In this document: positions 51,696-63,149 of the stretch, piece after piece | Layout: every line of letters begins with the position of its first letter | Numbering within the stretch: position 1 is the stretch's first letter | From: Voacanga thouarsii | Lineage: Eukaryota > Streptophyta > Magnoliopsida > Gentianales > Apocynaceae | Direction: 5' to 3' | DNA length: 64,000 nucleotides | Assembly: GCA_026120185.1 (NCBI GenBank) | Contig: JANUWF010001636.1 | Location: forward strand, 4,289,872 to 4,353,871 | Notes under the pieces: generated by a model | Seen by the model: only the letters and a program-made list of their open reading frames with translations | Databases searched by the model: none | What the model was told of the DNA's origin: nothing | Made by a program: the position numbers and the translations under genes

Positions 51696-52198
51696 TTTTC
51701 TGAAATTAAATAAAATAAAACATATGAGCCATATATCATATCATGATGCATGATCAATATAAAATGGTATGATGCATGATTAATATGATAATATTTTAAG
51801 TAGTAATAGAAACTACTATCAAAATATGACAACCGAAAACCCTACAGTAACATGTACCTCTATAGGAGATAATAATGTAACTTATAGTTAGATCAAGATC
51901 CACAACCTAAAACCCCAAAATAATATGCACTTCTATAGGAGATAACAATATAACTTATAGTTAGGCTTGGGTCATCCTACTAAAATTAATATATCTTGCA
52001 TCTAAACGCAATATTAAATTTAGTGTTATTAATATTTTGGCCATCATAGACATTATTTGGATATTCTATAGGAAGTCTTTATAATGTCTTTGATTTAAGT
52101 GTAACCCCTATATTCAAAATTTATTATTATTATTTTTAATATAAAGTTTCCAATCCAATCACATCACCTATAGGATAATTATGAATGAATTAAACTTA

Positions 52199-52264
<66 letters not shown>
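52199..52264. repeat. (TAA)n microsatellite
   Basis: About 21 uninterrupted TAA triplets in the leader of the minus-strand copia element. Confidence 0.97.
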
Positions 52265-52691
52265 TAAAATTTTGATGCCCAATCTAGTAACCAATAAAAC
52301 GTAGCCTTCCTATAGGGAGACCATTTAAAATGGCACGAAGCAAACGTCAATTTTATTAATAGGCTTATAGGGGAGGCCAAAGGTTAATTAAAATTAACCA
52401 TTTCACACTTAATTTTTTTTATAAAATAATTTAATAAAAATATTAATTTATTTGTGCATAACTGAATAGTATTCAGAGCAGTGTTAATGCAAAATATATG
52501 GCATGTTAACATGAATAATATATAATTCAACCAAATTAATTAGTAAAAACTATAAAAATAATTTTATGGCCAACCTAGACTCACAAATAAAATTGTAAAA
52601 TTACAATTGAAAATAATAATTAGTTAACAATATAATTAATTCTTCAATCTTCTGCAATATTAATTTGTTGTAGCAAGTCTTTGACACATGA

Positions 52692-52860
52692 CCTTCGCTG
52701 GAGCAGTGGTAAGATGCTTAAAGTTCCTCTAAGATGACCAGGGATCAAATCCCAAATCTGTCATCTTGCTCCCCTTATTCTTTTTTATTAAAGAGAGCAC
52801 TGGCCCCCAGTGGATCTGTTGCGGCGCTAAAGTCTTTTTTTTTTTTTTTTTTTTTTTTTT
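52692..52860 (+). mobile_element. tRNA-derived SINE with poly(T) end
   Basis: A box-A-like sequence (CTGGAGCAGTGGTAAGA, 52699-52715) and a box-B-like sequence (GGGATCAAATCCC, 52741-52753), spaced as in pol III promoters, are followed by about 75 bp and a run of about 27 T. That layout is typical of plant SINEs with T-rich tails. It lies between the 5' LTR and gag of the copia element. Exact ends and target duplication are not clear. Confidence 0.6.
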
Positions 52861-53230
52861 GCAATTGGTCAATTCGTGCAATTGGTCAACGAATTTCTCC
52901 TCAATCTTCTTTCTTCTTTCGCCAACTGCAATTCGTCTACCAAGCTTCATGCCGCCAATTACAGTTTCCTTTTTTTTTTTTATAAAACATAAAAATAAAA
53001 TAAATCAAAAGAAAAATCAAAAGAAAAACATGGAGACGTAATCCACCCATTTTGTTACAAGACTCGATAATACTTATACATATTCACCGAATCAAAAACT
53101 ATGGCCATAAAATTATTTTGAACAGAATTAATTAAATCATTCACCATGAACATAAATGCATTATTCCTACACCGCTCAACTAAATATATGCATAAAAGAT
53201 TTAACCTTAACACATAAATACATATCAAAA

Positions 53231-53247
53231 CCAGGTTCTGATACCAA
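53231..53247 (-). other. Primer-binding site of the minus-strand copia element
   Basis: On the minus strand TTGGTATCAGAACCTGG begins two bases after the end of the 5' LTR. TGGTATCAGA matches the complement of initiator tRNA-Met. Confidence 0.88.
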
Positions 53248-53248
53248 T

Positions 53249-53893
53249 TGATAGTTAATAGGATCAATATGCTTATGTGTCAACCAGATTAAATCTCGAG
53301 AATATGTGAAACAAACCGTACTTTTGTAGATATCATCTTCTTCAATACGATTCTTGAAGTCTTTGGCCTTCTGGTAATGCTCCAGACCCCCAAGTCTTCT
53401 TCAATGTAATCTCTTTGGATCAGAAAATTACTAATCGTATTTTTGTTTCTCTTTGTTGAGGGTGGACTCATACAAAAATTAGGAGAAAAACTCAGAGAAC
53501 AACAACGATATTTCTCACGTATATCTGAAATAGAGTTATATCCCAATATGTATATTAGACTCTATCTCACAATACAAATCCTGATAAAATAAGAAAAGTA
53601 TAGTTGAATACAACTATTTCCACTTATCCTATTCCATCTAAAATACGATTTTTTATTTCATACAATTTTCATTAATAAATTATAAATAAATTATAATTTA
53701 TTATTATCCTATATTTAGGAGCCACTGAAGGGATTTGGCCGGATACAATTAGACTATGCTCCAATAAATTATTTTGTCAATAAAAATAATTTATTAATTA
53801 CGTTCCACTCCATTAAAAGAACGTAACTGTACTATTAGTCTAATCGCAATTACTAGAGTCAATAATTATATCCATTAATTGATCGATCCAACA
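53249..53893 (-). repeat. 5' LTR of the minus-strand copia element
   Basis: 645 bp, clearly homologous to 46219-46858 with scattered substitutions and small indels (for example an AAATAAATTATAATTT difference near 53690). This suggests an older insertion than the copia at 3629. Confidence 0.92.
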
Positions 53894-53901
53894 GCCTAGA
53901 G

Positions 53902-54716
53902 CTCTCCTGATTAGGATGTTTATGCTTTTAAACCTAATATCAAAATTGAATCTTATATTACACAATGATGTATGGCATGATGTTATAGCTTGTGAATATT
54001 TAGTTATAGTCTTATATAATTAATTTTTTTCCAATTAAAGTATAACCTAATTTCCTAGGGCCGTGGCCCATGCATGCTATAGGGGGTGATTAGCATGAGA
54101 GTTTTATTTTCCTCTTTCTGGATTATGCAATGAATCATCAATCATCTTAATCAATACGTTTTGTCGTTTTTTTTAATTTTTTATTATTATAAATGTTTTG
54201 TCAAGTGAAATCTTTTCAGAGGGTCCCCAAATGTAGAGTCTACCCCAGATGTTTTTGTTAATAATTCAATACAGACCAAATACTCTAACAAAATCTATTT
54301 CCTTCATGGCCCACATGCATTATACGAGCTACAATTTCTTCACTGTAGCGTTTTGTCACACATTTCCACTGCTTTAACTGTAGAGGTATCAAATATAAAA
54401 TTGGAAAAAGTTGCAACTGAAATGAAATAAACGAAAAATCAGTGGATCTAAAATGAATTGATTTGAGAAACAAGAATTGAATCATTTTTTTCCCTCCATT
54501 TTTATTCCCAGGAGGCAAATCAGAAGAATAAATGCCAACCAGAAACAATTATTGATGATTCACGTGAACCGATAATAACATGAATTTACATCCTCCCACC
54601 ATCACCTACCGTGCTCTCAGGTCAACAAAGGCAGCAACACTCGCGATCGAATAACTATTTAATTTCTCCCTACTTATTTAAAATGAAGATCTCAATTTAA
54701 GAATGAATAAATCCTT
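53902..54716. other. Non-coding DNA between two retrotransposon insertions
   Basis: No gene recognised. It should be the original downstream flank of the reductase gene, so its first part may include the displaced native 3' untranslated region. Confidence 0.5.
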
Positions 54717-54721
54717 ATTCC

Positions 54722-55088
54722 TGTTATGAATTATTGGAATCTCCATTAATTAGTGGAGGCTCCACTAATTATAGATTTATGTGAATTATTAGAAGATTTT
54801 TATGGATGTCCACCATTTAGTGGAGACACCATTAATTGAGATTAGTTGAAGATGATGTATGCCATGATGTATTTCACTAATTAGAGCTCTATAAATAGAG
54901 CTATTCTCTAAGCTTGTAATACACCATTATTTTGTGAAAGAAAGATTAGTGAAAGAAAGATTAGAGAAAGAATTGTGAGAGAAAGAAAGAGAGAAGTTTG
55001 AAGAGAAATTCTTGTGCAAAGAATAGTTAGAATTTTCTTAGTGTGTAGTGTGTAGATTTTATTCTAACACTACCCTAATTTTATAACA
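54722..55088 (+). mobile_element. Solo LTR of the copia family found at 3629
   Basis: 367 bp, begins TGTTATGAATTATTGG and ends CTAATTTTATAACA, strongly similar along its length to the LTRs at 3629 and 8840, including the TATAAATAGAGCT box. Flanked by the exact 5-bp duplication ATTCC (54717-54721 and 55089-55093). Confidence 0.95.
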
Positions 55089-55093
55089 ATTCC

Positions 55094-55363
55094 TTTATTA
55101 TTCACACATTTTAATATTATCTCACGTAAGATTAAAGAATCACACTAACAAAACAATAACAGCAATGAGATGACAAGGAAACTAGATCCACTATAATATT
55201 TATTATTATACAGATTGGTAGTAAGGAGGACATCATTGTCATGGATCAATTGCAAATTTCAATATCATATATGCTAAGAAAAATAAATTCAAAACTCTAA
55301 TGGAGAAGAAATCGTCAAGCCAGTGAACATGATTCGCTTTCAGAATCATTCGTTCAAACAATC
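55094..55363. other. Short non-coding stretch
   Basis: Nothing recognised. It may include the start of the LTR of the adjoining copia fragment. Confidence 0.4.
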
Positions 55364-55911
55364 TTAATTATGCCATTCTTACATATCTAAATCTAAGTAT
55401 ATTCTTTATTATACTGTAATATTTCTAGATATCTTCAGTAATATTTTTAGGTATATTCTATATTCTATACTCCTGTTATATTATCAGTGGAATACATTCA
55501 GGCTTATTGCGCCTCATTCATCTTCATGGTATCAGAGCCGAGATTTTAAACCTCTTCTTCAATTTCCTTCTCTTTTTGCTCCACTTCCATCCGTCTTTCT
55601 CCCTTTCTTTCACAATGTCAACTATTAATTTTTCTTCACCCTCTACTATTACTCGTCCATCAACACAAGCTATACAATTTTATTCTTCTTCTGGAAGTCC
55701 TCGTCTTGCATTCTCGCTATCCAATATTTGTTCGCGTATTCCAGAAACACTTGATTATTCTAATTACCTAATTTGACATGAATTATTCATTCCCACCTTG
55801 AAAGCTAGGTCATCAAATTTATGAACATGTTGATGATTCTGTCACTCCTCCCTCCATTCTTAATATAGGAAATGTGTAGTGGTGGCAAATTGATTATATT
55901 GTTCTTTCTCG
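55364..55911 (+). pseudogene. Copia fragment: LTR end, primer site and start of gag, cut by a CACTA end
   Basis: TGGTATCAGAGCC at 55527-55539 is a tRNA-Met primer site following an LTR end (..TCATCTTCA). A gag start follows at 55616 (MSTINFSSPSTITRPS, then LDYSNYLI). Frame breaks: TGA near 55777 where Trp is expected, a shift near 55806 and TAG near 55877. The reading (DYIVLS) is cut at 55911 where the CACTA end begins. The LTR start could not be placed. Confidence 0.75.
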
Positions 55912-56804
55912 CACTACAGGAAAAATTGTGATTTGCGACGAAAATTTATAACGGGACAATGACGACTACGAAAATAGCAACAAAGGTTTGACTATCTTTC
56001 TTAAAATCATCGCTAATTTGTGACCACCATGAAACTATTGCTCATTTGTAACTGATTTGTGATGGCTTGATAATACATTTAAATTTTTTTTAAGCATTTT
56101 CCAAAGAGCTATAGCTAAACCGTCGCTATAATTTGTAACGGATTTTTTAGATTTTTTTTTTTTTGGATTTTTTAGGATTTGTGTCTAAACTACTTCCACC
56201 AGTACTTGAATAGTTTGTAAGATTGAGAAGATATTTGGAAGACTAAATAAACAATCTTTGTGCGCATTTATGCATAGCAACAATAGATTAGCTGGTCTTC
56301 TTGCTAGTTCCAACCCAAAGATGGGCAACCTGTTACTCCAGAAATTCCGATCATATCCACGGTTTTCTTTTCTACAAGAGAAAAAATAAATATGCGATTT
56401 TAGAATTTTGATTTTTAGTTATATTCCGTTGCGCTTGTTGATTTTCAATCCTACTCTATTAGCAATGGATTTATTTTCCGTGCAAACATGCCTTCTTTCT
56501 TAAGCATCACCCATTAACTACTATTAACTTGACATTCTATTTATAGCAATATAAAGTTTGTTTGACAATTTTGTTAAATTAAGTCCACAATAAATTAAGT
56601 ATTAATTCGCTCTATATATGGATTACTTTTTTTGGAGGTAAATATTTTACACATTAATTTCTAATAGTTTTTAAAGGCTCCTTCCCATAAAAATTTTGCT
56701 ATTAGGTAAGAAAAAGTATTTGAATATACCAAAAAGAATTTACTTATGCATCAATTATGATATTTTAATATTCATTTCTTGATACATCACAACAGGAAAA
56801 ATCG

Positions 56805-57835
56805 CCATTTGCGACGGCCAAAAACCGTCGCAAAACCGTCGCTGACCGTTTTTGCGACGGTTTTGGCCGTCGCAAAAAACGACGTCGCAATTTGCGATGG
56901 CCATGGGAAACCGTCGCAAATTGTGACGGTTTTGCGAGGGCAAAAAAAATTCGTTGCTATTTACGACGGTTTTGCGAGGATTTTGCGACGAATATTTTTG
57001 GTCAAACTTCACCAGAGGAATAATTTTTGCGACGATTTTGCGACGAAAAAAAGTGACCCCTCGCAAAACCGTCGCAAATTGCGACGGTTTTGCGAGGGTC
57101 AACTTTGTGCCCTCGCAAAACCGTCGCAAATTTGCGAGGGTTTTGCGAGGGCACAAGGTTGGCCCTAGCAAAACCGTCGCAAATTTGCGAGGGTTTTGCG
57201 AGGGCTATGGTTTGGACCCTCGCAAAACCGTCGCAAATTTGCGACGGTTTTGCGAGGGCCACCCTTGTGCCCTTGCAAAACCCTCGCAAATTGCGACGGT
57301 TTTGCGAGGGCACAATTAACCCCAGTTGTGACCCTCGCAAAACCGTCGCAATTTGCGAGGGTTTTGCGAGGGCCACCCTTGTGCCCTCGCAAAACCCTCG
57401 CAAATTGCGACGGTTTTGCGAGGGCACAATTAACCCCAAGTTGTGACCCTCGCAAAACCGTCGCAATTTGCGAGGGTTTTGCGAGGGCCACCCTTGTGCC
57501 CTCGCAAAACCCTCGCAAATTGCGACGGTTTTGCGAGGGCACAATTAACCCCAATTTGTGACCCTCGCAAAACCCTCGCAAATTGCGACGGTTTTGCGAG
57601 GGCACAATTAACCCCAAGTGTGACCCTCGCAAAACCGTCGCAATTTGCGAGGGTTTTGCGAGGGCCAACCTTGTGCCCTCGCAAAACCTTCGCAAATTGC
57701 GACGGTTTTGCGAGGGTACAATTAACCCCCAAGTCGTGACCCTCGCAAAACCGTCGCAATTTGCGAGGGTTTTGCAAGGGCCACGACTTCAGCCCTCGCA
57801 AAACCCTCGCAAATTGCGAGGGTTTTGCAATAAAT
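56805..57835. repeat. Subterminal palindromic array of the second CACTA element
   Basis: Inverted pairs of CCCTCGCAAAACCGTCGC and GCGACGGTTTTGCGAGGG are separated by short spacers such as CACAATTAACCCCA (57311, 57425, 57540, 57603, 57718). The main repeat step is about 115 bp. It has the same layout as the array at 31430 but with an unrelated core motif. Rich in CG, unlike its surroundings. The overlapping ORFs on both strands are repeat artefacts. Confidence 0.88.
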
Positions 57836-58080
57836 TTTTTTTATTATTATATTTATTTTAAATTATTACCCTATAAATCAACCCTGAAATATTATACAAA
57901 TAAATATCAACAGTATGTTCATAATCCAAAAAAATACTATAAAAAATTAAAAATAAACCCAAATAAATATAATTAAATATTAAAATATAATATAAAATAC
58001 ATAATAAGTATCTAAAAAAGTAAAATAATTCACAAAAATAAGTAATAGTGTATAAAGAGTATAAAATAAATATAACAAGT

Positions 58081-59747
58081 CTATGTAAGCAATGAAGGAG
58101 CAGCTGCAGAAGGAGGTGGAGGAGGGGAACGAGAGCCACTACGTGGGCTCGGGTGCTCATCAGCTGGATCAAATCCATCGTCAACATTTGGATCTTCATC
58201 TTCAGCATTAGCAGCCGCAATGCGCGCTTCTATCTCCTCTATGGATGGCATAGATGGTGCAGGAATACCCATTTTGTCCGACATAGCTGCCATCCAACCA
58301 CCAAATGTAGACTGCTGTTGCTTCATGAAGTCCCGGTACAAGTCTATTTGTCGATTGAATCTCCGCTCAGCTCGTTGAATCCTTTGCTCTACTAGATGTC
58401 CAATATCAACTTACGTAGGAGAAGATGCATGCGATCCACTTTGAGACAGTCTAGTTCGAACATGTGTCGCCTCTGAGCCTAACCCAAAAACTCGTCCCCT
58501 TTTGAACCCGCCTTGTGCCTTTACAAACATGGCTTTTTCATCAAGAGGAATAACAGAGTTTACAGAGTCACTAGACTCGGACTGAGGAGTGCTCTGTATG
58601 AGATTTCGCACCTCATCCTAAAAAAAAAAAAAGAATTGTCAATAGTAATTATCAAAATAAAATACAAATTCCACACAGTATAAAGAATTTCAACATATTT
58701 AATCTATATAGTACCAATGTCTGGCGAGATCGCTCACTGACAAACTGACCCTTTTGTGGCCCGCTCTGAAAGACATGTAATGTCTCAAACATGTCTGTGT
58801 AGCTAAAAGAACTCCCCTCCTTGGCCCGCTACATTTATGTTAACACAATGTAATCATTACAATCTTACATAAATTTGTAATAAAACAATTTAGATTAATA
58901 ATTAATTAAGGCATGTAGGTGAATTACCAAACGGTCCTCGTGTTCTGTGAACGAAATAGACCCTCCAGTATGGGTGCAGCTACTCCCACGATTCTTTTTG
59001 TTGGTGGATGAGAGCTTCTGATACTTCTCTGATCTCCAGTACTCGCAAATGTCATTCCAATATTGTGCCTCTATCCAATGAGGACATACCCAATCATCCC
59101 TCTTCCTCAACCTAGACATTATGTCCGAAAATCGCGTCCGACACTTCTTTTCCCAATTTGATCGAATTAGCGAAGCATACTCTTCCCTCCACCGAAAATA
59201 TTTCGCATGATCATGATTAAGATTTCGATTAACATATAACATAGTACTTAAACGATAAAAAATACTCAAAAATTGCTTACCCCAAATTCTTGAAACCATA
59301 AGTCTCGCACGGTTATCGGGACGTGCGTGTATGTCGGATACGAACCGATGAAGTACTGTCTGTATTATATTTGAAATTTCTCGGACACATTTGTCCGAGC
59401 CGGCGAACCTATTTTTGGTGCAATGACAATGTACAATATAGTTATGTTAATCTCAAAAATAATAATAATAATTGAACTAATAATCAACATCTTACAAAGT
59501 ATGAATATGTTACTTACCCGTTTCCCCGTGGAACAATCCAAGGTCGGGAGTCCGTAACTTGCAACCCAACGAATGCGAAGGCTGAAGCAGCGGATGATTG
59601 AAAAGCCGGGGATGGTACTCCCTCATCTCCAATAGAGCCATGTAATGAAGGAGGCACTGAAAGCCTTTGTAGCTGAGTAGGGGATGGAGTATAAGGCTCC
59701 TGACCCTCCTGACTCCCCTCCCTCAATGATCCTTCATTAGAAGACAT
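58081..59747 (-). pseudogene. TNPA-like CACTA protein (Transposase_24 type)
   Basis: Spliced minus-strand gene. Exon 59518-59747 starts MSSNEGSLREG and is Ser/Pro-rich. The next exon runs to about 59408 (FAGSDKCVREISNIIQTVL). The conserved domain lies near 58927-59235 (YASLIRSNWEKKCRTRFSDI, then YWNDICEYWRSEKY, then HTGGSISFTEHEDRL). The linker exon is near 58735-58829 (RAKEGSSFSYTDMFETLH). The last exon runs from about 58617 to 58081. In it, TAA at about 58411-58413 interrupts a frame that otherwise continues through VDIGHLVEQ to a Pro-rich end, so the product is probably truncated. The family's TNPA binds subterminal repeats. Confidence 0.78.
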
Positions 59748-60119
59748 TGCTAAAGGAGATGAAAAAAGAAAAATAAGTAACCAATAAAGACGAAGCCCAC
59801 TCCAAAAGAAGGATGTAAATAACCGTGAATAAAAATGATAAAAGAATAATAACATTGAAACGTTATATCTATTCGCTAGTTTAAAGTAATACAATAATAA
59901 TGCTTTGCTGATGATGGATATGTCAAAATAAACATTGTACTTGTAAATTGAATTTTAAAAAAAATTTGACAGAGTCTCCCCTATAATTGGGCATTTCCCA
60001 GGCACAAGGCCACCTCAAGATTTGACAACCAAAACGCTGTTACAAACAACAAAGACAGATCTTTTAAATATAGAAAAATTCAAAAGATAACTAGGGGTAA
60101 TCACCCATTACCCAAGAGG

Positions 60120-60191
60120 AATGATCACCCATCACTCACGGGGAATGATCACCCATCACTCACGGGGAATGATCACCCATCACTCACGGGG
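60120..60191. repeat. Three exact 24-bp tandem repeats
   Basis: The unit AATGATCACCCATCACTCAC plus GGGG occurs three times in a row, preceded by a degenerate partial copy (TAATCACCCATTACCC). It lies between the TNPA-like and TNPD-like genes. Confidence 0.95.
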
Positions 60192-60597
60192 TTCCAATTA
60201 AAATGTTCGATATAGTTAAAATCAAGCTAAAAATTATAAATGCCTCTGTCCTTGTGAATTGTCTGTCAATACAACAACAATACAATATATAAACTACCTT
60301 GTTGTTTACACCACAAAAGAATATAATAAGGAATAACAAAAATCCTCCGGGCTGTACAAGTCTAAACGAAAGATTCTGCAAAAAAAAAGAAGGAGATGAG
60401 ATTCCCGACAATTAGACAAAATTGTGAAACAAAATTGTATGTGATGGAATTTAAAATAATAAAAGATTCAAGGCATGTAGATTCAAGTAACAAATAAATT
60501 GTAAGTTAAAATTTGACATGGGATAGTAATGATGCAATAGATTTCAGGATTCCCTCACCATTAACTATATTATTTGTAAATGAATTGAAATCAGGCC

Positions 60598-62756
60598 TAT
60601 TCACTAGAATCATTCTCCGATACAGACTCATCATCATCTACTGAGGTATCGCTACTCGTTTCCCATTCATCTTCTTCCTCTTCATTTATAGGAGAACTAT
60701 CCCTTGCTTGTTATAGCCTCATCATGAACATCCAACATTTCACTCATACCATTCTCATGCGTCGAATACCAAGATCAACAAATAACGATATGCCGACTTC
60801 GTCGATAGCATCTACTTCTTCCCGATAAGCTCTATCAACCACGGGTGCATCTATTATATGTCGAGCTTTGGTTTTGCAAGCTGCCAACCAATCGGATCTT
60901 GGCCTCTTACTCCCTGGATATGATGCATAATACACTTGGATAGCTTGTTGAGCTAGAACAAATGGATCATAGTTAGCATAGCTCCTTTTGTGGTTAATTT
61001 CTACAAGATTATACTGCGGATGTACCCTCGTACCACGATTCAATGTTTGATCAAACCAGTGACATTTAAAAAGAACAATGCTTTGCTGTGGATTACCAGG
61101 AAATTGCACTTCAATAATCTCATTTAACACTCCATAGTAATCAGGTCCTGATGCGTCATTTCCAATCCCTTTCACGCAAACACCACTATTAACTGTTTTC
61201 TTTCCCTCCGCATAATCATGAGTGTGAAATCGGTAACCATTAATTATGTACCCACTATATGATTTCACTAGTCTTGACGGACCCCAAGCAAAGTTCCTCA
61301 AGCATTCATTTGTAACCATATTTTCTGAATCTTGTACCTAAAAAACATTAGACAAGTTAACCTCGTAATTATGAAAGTTATAGCATTATGAAACTCCATT
61401 GAATCCCCAATGGAGTTCCAAATGCAAGTTATTATCTTATGAGACTTACATATCCACTAAACCATTCTGCAAATTCAAGGCTGATACTTCTATTGATTTC
61501 TATCTCTGATATAGTCGGAGCCAGACTTCGTAAGTGTGCCGTGAATGCCCTGTAATGCATTAGAATTAGATGGAATGAGTCAAAATCATTATGATGTATC
61601 ATTTATCGTATAAAATGTATGAAATAGTAGCTCGTACTCAATGTATGGCTGCACTTCACCACAATTAAGCAACATATAAATTCTTGCTGCAACGAATTCT
61701 TCAGAAGTAAGGAACCGAGTTCGAATTCGTCCTATCACCCGTCCTTGAACATTGCAGATTGACAGCCCAGGTTCTTGCACCCTCTCTAATCGTTCTCCTT
61801 CTTCATTACGCGCTGGAATTGTACGTTTTGTTTGTACATGTGGCTCAAAATAATAAGAGAAGAAAGTGGATGCTTCCTCAACTAGATAAGCATTGCAGAT
61901 TGACCCTTCAACTCTAGCCTTATTTTTCACCTTGATTTTCAATTGATGCAAATACCTGTCATTTAAAAAAAAATACGACTTCAGTCACACACACTTATAT
62001 CGAACCTGCTATGAAAAGAATTAGATTGAATTATTCGATTACCGTTCAAACGGGTACATCCACCTATATTGAACAGGGCCACAAACTCTTGCTTCGTAAG
62101 GCAAATGAATTAATAGGTGTTCCATTACATCAAAGAATGCAGGTGGAAATATCTTCTCCAACTTACATAACAATAAAGGAATATCGGACTCCAATTTGGC
62201 CATATGAGCTACATTCAACTTAGGAGAGCATAGATCACGATAAAAAAGACTCAACTCCGTCAAAACACCCCATACATTAGAAGGAAGAAATTCCTTCAAT
62301 GCAATTGGAAGTAGTCTCTCCATGAATACGTGACAGTCATGTGATTTCATACCGGATAACTTCAACTCATTCAAATCAGCACATCTTCCAATGTTTGAAG
62401 CGTATCCATCTGGGAGTTGCAATCCCCTCAACCATTCTAGCAAAAGTTTCTTTTGTTCTGATGTCAACGAGTAAATAGCTTTAGGTATAGCCACTTTTCC
62501 TCCTCCCACATTCAAGGCATGTAGCTCGGGCCTATGGCAATAAATTTCTAAGTCACGTCTAGCCTTTAAATTGTCTTTTGATTTACCCTTTACCTCAAGA
62601 ACTGTATTCATGACATTGTCAAATACATTCTTCTCATTGTGCATTACATCAATATTATGTCGGACCAAATTAGTACGCCAATACGGCAAATCCCAAAAAA
62701 TACTCCTTTTTGCCCAATTATGAGATATTCCCCTGCCATTACTCCTTCCAATGGCA
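60598..62756 (-). pseudogene. TNPD-like CACTA transposase, C-terminal part only
   Basis: Minus-strand exons near 62039-62756, 61640-61957, 61449-61552 and 60744-61340. Visible parts in order: the end of the Transposase_21 region (NWAKRSIFWDLPYWRTNL, then IDVMHNEKNVFDN); DUF4218 (SHDCHVFMERLLP, ELSLFYRDLC, HLLIHLPYEA); a linker with SICNAYLVEEASTFFSYYF; and DUF4216 (VLFKCHWFD, DPFVLAQQAIQVYY). A final acidic tail (INEEEEDEWETSSDTS) is out of frame. The DDE catalytic region that should precede residue NWAKRS is missing; homology stops at about 62756 against a G-rich tract. The product could not cut DNA. Confidence 0.88.
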
Positions 62757-63050
62757 ATGGGTTGAGGGAGGGGAGTTGAGGGGGGGGGGGGGCTGCGGGA
62801 TGGGGGGAGTTGAGGGAGGGGGCCGCGGGATGAGGGAGGGGGGAGCGCGGAGAGGAGGGGGACCGGGAGGGCGCGGGATGGGGGACGCCGGGGAGAGGGA
62901 GGGGGGCGCGGGATGGGGGGGTCGCCGGCGGGGAGAGGGAGGGGGGAGCGGGAGGGGGGCGCCGGATGGGGGGGTGCCGTGAGGGAGGTGAGGGAGGGGA
63001 GTTGAGGAGGAAGAAGGAAGGGGGAAGAAGGAGGGAAAAAAAAAAAAAAG
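62757..63050. repeat. Extreme G-rich (purine) low-complexity tract
   Basis: About 290 bases made mostly of GGGAGGG, GGGGG and GCGGGATGGGG units on the plus strand, with a run of about a dozen G near 62781-62793, ending in GAAGAAGG and a poly(A) run. It stands out sharply in an AT-rich region and directly abuts the truncated transposase frame. Many GGG tracts could form G-quadruplexes. No credible coding sequence. Confidence 0.9.
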
Positions 63051-63149
63051 AGGGAGTGAAAAATTTTGGAAATTTTTAATTTTTTTTTAAATTTCTAGCT
63101 ATTTCGTCGCAATTTGTGACGAAAAAATAAAATCCTCGCTAATTTCTCA

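Larger units (their letters stand above)
46219..53893 (-). mobile_element. Ty1/copia LTR retrotransposon, complete ends, coding region decayed
   Basis: A 7675-bp element in minus orientation with LTRs at 53249-53893 (5') and 46219-46858 (3'). The LTR starts TGTTGGATCGATC and ends ACTATCA. It has a standard tRNA-Met-type primer site, gag, protease, integrase, reverse transcriptase and RNase H in copia order, and a polypurine tract. It is flanked by an 8-bp direct repeat GCCTAGAG (46211-46218 and 53894-53901), longer than the usual 5-bp copia duplication. Several stops make it non-autonomous. A SINE and a long (TAA)n tract lie in its leader. Confidence 0.94.

Noticed and set aside
56805..57835. 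Regularly spaced near-palindromic repeats resembling a CRISPR array
   Set aside because: Spacers are themselves repeated, repeat length varies, there are no cas genes, and the setting is a plant CACTA element.
56755..57861. Many ORFs on both strands with repeated RKTVANLRRFCEG-like peptides, superficially a repeat protein
   Set aside because: They arise from the CGACGGTTTTGCGAGGG inverted repeats of the CACTA array. The same peptide on both strands shows it is a repeat artefact.
62710..62982. 90-codon Gly-rich ORF
   Set aside because: Pure low-complexity translation of the G-rich tract, with no conserved pattern.
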